A DNA stretch of 64,000 nt from Fimenecus sp051881355 (GTDB taxonomy: Bacteria > Bacillota > Clostridia > Oscillospirales > Acutalibacteraceae): contig JBJEPS010000012.1 in the NCBI GenBank assembly GCA_051881355.1, forward strand, positions 21,974-85,973, written 5' to 3'. The notes beneath the pieces were generated by a model. It searched no databases and had not been told where the DNA came from. It saw only the letters and a program-made list of their open reading frames with translations. Shown here piece by piece: positions 58,959-64,000 of this stretch. The position numbers and the translations under genes were made by a program. The stretch's first letter is position 1; each line of letters opens with the position of its first letter.

Positions 58959-59596
58959 TGTCCGATTCTCCGCATATACCGATTATGTGTGCGCTCATAG
59001 CCGAGTGTGGTGGCGCGGTTATGCCCTGTGTAGACGGTAAAATCGCCGTCCAGATTTTTCAAGCGAATGAGTGACGCAAGCAAATCCTCGTCACTGCCGC
59101 CGGGGAAATCCGTGCGCCCCGCCGTCAAACAAAACAGCGTGTCGCCCGTAAACAGATTTCGGTTTTCAAAATCCGCATAGCAAACGCCGCCTTTGGTGTG
59201 CCCGGGCGTGTGCAACACGGTAAAAGTGGTTTCTCCGAATGTGATTTCGTCGCCGTCCTGCAACAGGCGGTCGGGTTGCACCATTGTTTGCTGTCCTGCG
59301 CACTCCCAAGAGCAAAGACTTTTGTCCTCGTCTGTCAAGCAGTCTGCGTCGAGCGCGTGCACACAGATTTGCGCCTTTGGGAAATGCTGTTTTAACGCTG
59401 CCACACCCAAAATATGGTCAAAATGCCCGTGGGTGAGCAAAATATATTCGACCGTGCCGCCCGAAAGCATTGAGAGCAGTTCGTCGGTACAGTCGCCTGC
59501 GTCCACCACGGCGATTTTGCCCGTCGCGGTGTCGGTCAGAATATGGGTATTTGCCGCGATAGGTCCTTGCGGCAGGGATTGAACGGTTACTGCCAT
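58955..59596 (-). CDS. Metallo-beta-lactamase-fold hydrolase (glyoxalase II-like)
   Basis: 213 residues. The metal site is LTHGHFDHILGVAALK (H-x-H-x-D-H), with LHTPGHTKGGVCY, TGDTLFCLTAGRTDFPGG and a final YTGHNRATTLGYE. This small group (YqgX-like) acts like hydroxyacylglutathione hydrolase or on related thioesters. ATG 59596 lies 4 bases after the dtd stop; it overlaps hemZ by four bases. Confidence 0.9.
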   Translation of the reverse strand: MAVTVQSLPQGPIAANTHILTDTATGKIAVVDAGDCTDELLSMLSGGTVEYILLTHGHFDHILGVAALKQHFPKAQICVHALDADCLTDEDKSLCSWECAGQQTMVQPDRLLQDGDEITFGETTFTVLHTPGHTKGGVCYADFENRNLFTGDTLFCLTAGRTDFPGGSDEDLLASLIRLKNLDGDFTVYTGHNRATTLGYERTHNRYMRRIGQ

Positions 59597-59600
59597 CTGC

Positions 59601-60059
59601 TTATTTTCCTCTCCAAATTTCAGTATCATACAAAATTGTGACCGGTCCGTTGTTTAACAGTTCGACCTCCATATGCGCGCCGAACACACCTTTTTCGACC
59701 TTGCGCACACCGTTTTTTAAAAGCTCGTCGCAATATAGGTTGTAAAGTCGGTCAGCTTCACAGGGTTCTGCCGCACCGATAAACGACGGGCGGTTGCCTT
59801 TTTTGACATCGGCACAAAGGGTGAACTGTGAAATCGCCAAAATTTCGCCGTCAATATCCAAAACGGAACGATTCATTTTATCGTTTTCATCGGTGAACAC
59901 CCGTAAATTGGCGGTTTTGCGCGCCAAAATTTCAGCGTCGGCATCGGTGTCACCCGCCTGCACGCCGACCAAAATCATATAGCCCTCGCCCACCTTACCG
60001 ACGGTTTCGCCGTCCACGGACACTTGCGCGTGTTTGACGCGCTGAATCACTGCTTTCAT
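59601..60059 (-). CDS. dtd: D-aminoacyl-tRNA deacylase
   Basis: 152 residues, the usual length. MKAVIQRVKHAQVSVDGE at the N-terminus, AISQFTLCADVKKGNRPSF (the SQFT substrate motif) and VFGAHMEVELLNNGPVTI (Gly/cis-Pro NGPVT motif) identify DTD. It removes D-amino acids and glycine mischarged on tRNA. Located 5 bases after relA, as in many Firmicutes. Confidence 0.97.
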   Translation of the reverse strand: MKAVIQRVKHAQVSVDGETVGKVGEGYMILVGVQAGDTDADAEILARKTANLRVFTDENDKMNRSVLDIDGEILAISQFTLCADVKKGNRPSFIGAAEPCEADRLYNLYCDELLKNGVRKVEKGVFGAHMEVELLNNGPVTILYDTEIWRGK

Positions 60060-60064
60060 CTGCT

Positions 60065-62254
60065 TTACCTCTCCACACTCAGCACGCCGTCGACCTTTTC
60101 AATGCGCGAAATCACATTTTTCAGGTGGTCTACATTGCTGACGGTAATGGTCATATAAATGGTGCTTCTGCCGTCTTTGGCATCGCGCGTGGAAATCTCG
60201 TTGATATTCACGCGCATATTCGCAAGCTGCACCGACACATCTGCCATAAGTCCGATGCGCGACAGCGCGGTAATTTGCAAAGACGCCTTGAATTCCTTTT
60301 TTACATCATTGTTCCAAGTCACACGCACCCAGCGCTCGGGTTCTTGGCAGTTGTGCAAATCTTCGGGGACATTCGGACAATCGCGCTTGTGCACGGAAAT
60401 GCCGTGCCCACGGGTGATAAAGCCGATAATATCATCGCCGGGCAACGGATTACAGCAACGGGAGAATTTAATCAGCACATTGTCCACACCCTCAACCGTT
60501 ACGCCGTCCTTGCCTTTCGGGCGGGCGGTTTTGACCTCAGGCAACAATTCGGCAGGCTCCTGCGGGCGGTAATTTTTATTGTACTCCTCTTTAATATAGG
60601 GCATTAAGCGAATGACCGAAACGCCGCCGAAGCCAATCGCGGCATAGAAATCGTCCACATTGTCAAAGTGCTGGCGCGATGCCAAGTTCTTGATGAATTG
60701 TTCGTACTGCTCCTCGTCCAAGCGGATATAGTTGCGGCGGAATTCACGTTCGACCTCGGCTTTGCCCTCGACGATATTTTCGTCGCGCTTTTCGTTTTTA
60801 AACCACGAACGGATTTTGTTGCGGGCGGAACTGGTTTTGGCAATCGACAGCCAATCGCGCGAGGGACCTTTTCCCGGCTGAGAGGAAGTCAGCACCTCGA
60901 CGATTTCGCCGGTTTTGACCTGATAATCAATCGGCACAATGCGCCCGTCCACCTTTGCGCCGACCATTTTGTTGCCGACGGCGGTGTGAATGGCATAGGC
61001 AAAGTCAATTACCGTAGCGCCGCTCGGCAGGGTAATCACATCGCCGCGTGGGGTAAAGACGAACACATCTTCGGGGATTAAGTCGCTTTTAATCGCGCGC
61101 ACCAATTCCTGCACATCGCCCGACTCTTTTTGGTCGTCGAGCATTTGGCGAATCCACGCAAGGCGCTCGTCCAAATTGGATTTGCCTTTTAAGCCCAATT
61201 TATATTTCCAGTGCGCCGCGATACCGAATTCCGCGGTACGGTGCATTTCCCAAGTGCGGATTTGCACCTCAAACGGAATGCCGTCGCGTCCCAAAACCGT
61301 GGTGTGCAAGGACTGGTACATATTCGGCTTCGGGGTGGAAATATAGTCCTTAAACCGCCCGGGCATGGGGCGAAACATATCATGAATCACGCCCAAGCAG
61401 TTGTAACAGTCAATCACGCTGTCCACAATAATGCGAATGGCGTAAATATCATAAATCTGGTCAAAATTCTTGTTTTGCATATACATTTTGCGGTATATGC
61501 CGTGCACGCTTTTCACGCGCCCGTCAATCTGCGGATTTTTTACGACGGTAGCGATGCGCTCGCGGATTTTCTCTTTCGTTTCTTCCAAAAATTCAAGCCG
61601 CGATTTTGTCATTTGGTCAAGAGATTTTTCAATGTCGGCATAGGCAATCGGGTCTAAAAAGCGGATTGCCAAATCCTCCAGTTCCTCTTTGGCGGCACGG
61701 ATACCGAGACGGTGCGCAATCGGTGCATAAATTTCTAAGGTCTCGAGCGCAATATCGCGTTTTTTCTGCGGTGCCATATAATCGAGCGTCCGCATATTGT
61801 GCAGGCGGTCGGCAAGCTTGATGATGATAACGCGAATATCCTGATACATCGCCAACAGCATTTTTCGGATATTTTCCGCCTGAAATTCCTCTTTTGTGGC
61901 AAGCGGCACCTTACCGAGTTTGGTCACGCCGTCTACAAGCGCGGCAACCTCGTCACCGAATTCACGTTTTAACTGCTCTAAGGTGACATCGGTGTCCTCC
62001 ACCGTGTCGTGCAGAAGCGCCGCCTCAATGGATTGCGCGTCCATACCGAAATCCACCAAAATATTCGCGACGGCGATTGGGTGAATGATATACGGCTGCC
62101 CCGAATAGCGCAGCTGCGCGCTGTGGACTTCCTCGGCAAGGGCAAATGCTTTATCGATTTCGGCAATTTCCGCTTCTGTAAAGCTTTTTTCTTGTTGCAA
62201 ACGCGCTTTTAAAAGGGCGTACTCTTCTCTGGGGGTCAACTCCTTCTCTTCCAT
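60065..62254 (-). CDS. relA: Bifunctional (p)ppGpp synthetase/hydrolase
   Basis: 729 residues with all Rel domains. The hydrolase HD domain has ALLHDTVEDTD, and HRLGIRAAKEELEDLA leads to the synthetase domain with RIIVDSVIDCYNCLGV and PKPNMYQSLHTTVLG. A TGS domain follows (EDVFVFTPRGDVITLP), then the zinc-finger region (IKFSRCCNPLPGDDIIG) and an ACT domain at the end. Hydrolase motifs look intact, so it should both make and degrade the alarmone. It lies between recJ and dtd, 3 and 5 bases away. Confidence 0.97.
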   Translation of the reverse strand: MEEKELTPREEYALLKARLQQEKSFTEAEIAEIDKAFALAEEVHSAQLRYSGQPYIIHPIAVANILVDFGMDAQSIEAALLHDTVEDTDVTLEQLKREFGDEVAALVDGVTKLGKVPLATKEEFQAENIRKMLLAMYQDIRVIIIKLADRLHNMRTLDYMAPQKKRDIALETLEIYAPIAHRLGIRAAKEELEDLAIRFLDPIAYADIEKSLDQMTKSRLEFLEETKEKIRERIATVVKNPQIDGRVKSVHGIYRKMYMQNKNFDQIYDIYAIRIIVDSVIDCYNCLGVIHDMFRPMPGRFKDYISTPKPNMYQSLHTTVLGRDGIPFEVQIRTWEMHRTAEFGIAAHWKYKLGLKGKSNLDERLAWIRQMLDDQKESGDVQELVRAIKSDLIPEDVFVFTPRGDVITLPSGATVIDFAYAIHTAVGNKMVGAKVDGRIVPIDYQVKTGEIVEVLTSSQPGKGPSRDWLSIAKTSSARNKIRSWFKNEKRDENIVEGKAEVEREFRRNYIRLDEEQYEQFIKNLASRQHFDNVDDFYAAIGFGGVSVIRLMPYIKEEYNKNYRPQEPAELLPEVKTARPKGKDGVTVEGVDNVLIKFSRCCNPLPGDDIIGFITRGHGISVHKRDCPNVPEDLHNCQEPERWVRVTWNNDVKKEFKASLQITALSRIGLMADVSVQLANMRVNINEISTRDAKDGRSTIYMTITVSNVDHLKNVISRIEKVDGVLSVER

Positions 62255-62257
62255 CGG

Positions 62258-64000
62258 TTACGCTCCTTTCTGCGACAGCGTTTTGAGAATTCTTGATGCG
62301 GACAAATCCGCTTTTTGTGTGGGTTCCGTGTAGAGATATGCGCCGTTTTCGTTTTGTGTGAGCAATTGCAGCTCCGTCAGCACATCAAAGCTGACCGCCA
62401 CCGTCGCGGCATTTTTATACGGGCAGCCGCTTCGCTTGCAAAACACTTCCATATCGAACGGGAATTTACCTGCCGTTTTCATAAATTTATAAACACCGAG
62501 CAAAAATTCCCGCGATGGCGTTAAAAACGAGATTTCCTTTTCATTCAGCGTATCGCCGTGGCGGTATTTTTCATATAGGCGCATACTTTTTAAATAGTTT
62601 TCCTCGTCCGTCTCCGAAAAACGCATTTCTTTGATATGTACGGACGGGCGTATCTCGCCACGAAACACATTTTTCTCGATTTGCACCGCCAAATCCACTG
62701 TGTCGCCGATGCGATAGGAAAATTCATCAAGCGCCGTGGAAAACAGCATTGCTGTAATCTCCGCCATTCCTTTTTTGAGTGTTAAACGCAAATGCTTTCC
62801 CTCACCGACAGGCTTAACGGCACATAAGGTCAGTTTATATAGTCCGAAGGTCGGCACGGGATTGTCACAGCCGCACGGCTCTAATGCCGAGAGGGTGTCA
62901 AGCAAAGTTAAATTGATATAGGCAGGATTGAGTTTGCAATCCAAATGCACTTGTGCAAACGGTAAGTCTGCAGTTTTGGTAAATGCATGCAAGGCGTCGC
63001 GCAGCACAGGAATATTTTCCGTCTTGATACCGAATCCTGCCGCACCCGGGTGCCCGCCGAACTGCGTCAACAGCGTTTCGCACGATTTTAGTGCGTCATA
63101 CACGGAAAAGCCCGGTATACTACGGCACGAGCCTTTGCCTGTTTCCCCGTCGGTGGTAATCACCACGGCGGGTTTGCCGTATTTTGAGGTTAGGCGTGCG
63201 GCGACAATCCCGATAACACCCGGATGCCAGCCCTCACCCGACACGACCAAAACACCAGCATATTTCACGGCAGGATTTTCCTCGATTTGCTGTATTGCCT
63301 CTGCAGAGATTTTTGTTTCAATCGCCTGGCGCTGTTTATTTAAAATATCGGTTTCGTTGGCAAGCTCCGCCGCGTCCTGTTCGTTATCGCAAAGCAGAAG
63401 CTGCAAGGCGGTTTCGGCACTGCCGATACGCCCCGCGGCATTGATGCGCGGAGCCAAGGTATAGGCAACATTGGAGGCGGTCAAGGGGCGGTCTACCATA
63501 CCCGCTACGGCTTTGAGTGCTTCCAGCCCCGGGCGTGTGCCTGCATTGATCCGGCGAATGCCCTTTTTCACCAAAGCGCGATTTTCCCCAACCAAAGGCA
63601 CAACATCGGCAAGCGTGCCAATCGCCAGCAAATCGGCGTAGGACTGCAAAACCGATTCGCAGTCGCCCTCCAACGCACAGACAAGCTGATACGCCACACC
63701 AACGCCTGCAAAATCTTTAAATTCGGACGGACAGTCTTTGCGGTGCGGATTGACGACGGCTACCGCGTCCGGCAGCTGTTCCCCCGGCGTATGGTGGTCG
63801 GTAATGACCATATCCACTCCGAGTTCTTTGGCAAGCGCGGCTTCTTCTATCGCGGCAATGCCGTTATCAACCGTGACAATCAAGCTTACGCCGCTTTCGG
63901 CAAGCTCGCGTATCGCCGCGCACGAAATCCCATAGCCCTCGCGCATACGGTCGGGAATGCGGTACTCGACATTCGCCCCCTGCGACACCAAATACGAATA
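62258..64000 (-). CDS. recJ: Single-stranded-DNA exonuclease RecJ (N-terminus beyond window)
   Basis: The frame is open to the window edge, giving about 580 residues. VDNGIAAIEEAALAKELG and VITDHHTPGE (the DHH motif) are followed by YTLAPRINAAGRIGSAETAL, the DHHA1 region with SGEGWHPGVIGIVAARL and GGHPGAAGF, and an OB-fold domain (IRPSVHIKEMRFSE). A C-terminal extension of about 120 residues follows, as in other Firmicutes RecJ. The missing part carries the first DHH-family motifs. It degrades single-stranded DNA 5' to 3' in recombination and mismatch repair. Confidence 0.95.
   Translation of the reverse strand, partial: YSYLVSQGANVEYRIPDRMREGYGISCAAIRELAESGVSLIVTVDNGIAAIEEAALAKELGVDMVITDHHTPGEQLPDAVAVVNPHRKDCPSEFKDFAGVGVAYQLVCALEGDCESVLQSYADLLAIGTLADVVPLVGENRALVKKGIRRINAGTRPGLEALKAVAGMVDRPLTASNVAYTLAPRINAAGRIGSAETALQLLLCDNEQDAAELANETDILNKQRQAIETKISAEAIQQIEENPAVKYAGVLVVSGEGWHPGVIGIVAARLTSKYGKPAVVITTDGETGKGSCRSIPGFSVYDALKSCETLLTQFGGHPGAAGFGIKTENIPVLRDALHAFTKTADLPFAQVHLDCKLNPAYINLTLLDTLSALEPCGCDNPVPTFGLYKLTLCAVKPVGEGKHLRLTLKKGMAEITAMLFSTALDEFSYRIGDTVDLAVQIEKNVFRGEIRPSVHIKEMRFSETDEENYLKSMRLYEKYRHGDTLNEKEISFLTPSREFLLGVYKFMKTAGKFPFDMEVFCKRSGCPYKNAATVAVSFDVLTELQLLTQNENGAYLYTEPTQKADLSASRILKTLSQKGA

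Overview
The window looks like a chromosomal segment of a Gram-positive, endospore-forming Clostridia (Bacillota), probably near Oscillospiraceae/Ruminococcaceae. The evidence is a sporulation gene set (yabP, yabQ, a ylmC/ymxH-type gene, a spoVB-type flippase), a T-box leader on pheST, hemZ, split transketolase genes, a dockerin-bearing secreted protein, strong AGGAGG ribosome sites with frequent TTG/GTG starts, and sigma-A promoters with extended -10 boxes. There is no rRNA or tRNA gene, no CRISPR array, no transposase and no phage block. Base composition is close to balanced. Most genes lie on the minus strand.

Layout, left to right. 1-7000: a methyltransferase (+), pheS-pheT behind a T-box (-), a CDF transporter and an anchored metallophosphoesterase (-). 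7000-13000: a GH3 glycosidase, a GPH sugar transporter with a long extra tail, and rmuC (-). 13000-20000: an AraC regulator divergent from azlC-azlD, a MATE exporter, a phosphoesterase plus DHHW-family protein, and a D,D-carboxypeptidase. 20300-26400: hflX, a ylmC-type gene, hpf, an orphan fumarase alpha subunit, then yabP-yabQ-divIC-yabR, a GDPD-like protein and a HAD phosphatase. 27000-35100: a co-oriented set handling S-adenosylmethionine by-products (AhcY-type hydrolase, radical-SAM activase, GGDEF protein, cyclophilin, phosphoesterase, MTA/SAH-type deaminase, purine nucleoside phosphorylase, MtnA isomerase). 35200-36800: a DUF4474-like lipoprotein and a YfbR-type nucleotidase (+). 36900-42000: an unusual five-gene minus-strand cluster with two double-SCP2-like proteins enclosing a class III aminotransferase and a two-subunit transketolase. 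42200-49200: secA, a stand-alone E2-type acyltransferase and a repeat/dockerin secreted protein (+). 49200-54700: a TSCPD protein, ksgA, an aminotransferase, rlmA, a divergent RHH/XRE regulator pair, rqcP, hup, mazG. 54700-64000: spoVB-like, udk-like kinase, hemZ, MBL hydrolase, dtd, relA/spoT and recJ (cut by the window edge), a tightly packed run.

Two clusters stand out. In the first, the AhcY-type protein has HLEAK where classical SAH hydrolases have H-x-T-x-E. It lies near a deaminase, a 6-oxopurine-type phosphorylase and MtnA. Together they suggest that SAH, MTA and 5'-deoxyadenosine are first deaminated to inosyl compounds, then split and salvaged. In the second, the SCP2-aminotransferase-transketolase-SCP2 cluster has its own strong promoter and a perfect palindrome just downstream of it. 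It is the best candidate here for an undescribed pathway: a TPP enzyme and a PLP enzyme working with two putative hydrophobic-ligand carriers.

The intergenic regions carry a mosaic of short hairpin-forming dispersed repeats (modules such as GTCATTCTGA...GAAGAATCTC and GGCGGG...CCCGCC) in at least five places. The conserved Bacillus-type block spoVB-mazG-yabO-yabP-yabQ-divIC-yabR is broken into two parts about 28 kb apart.
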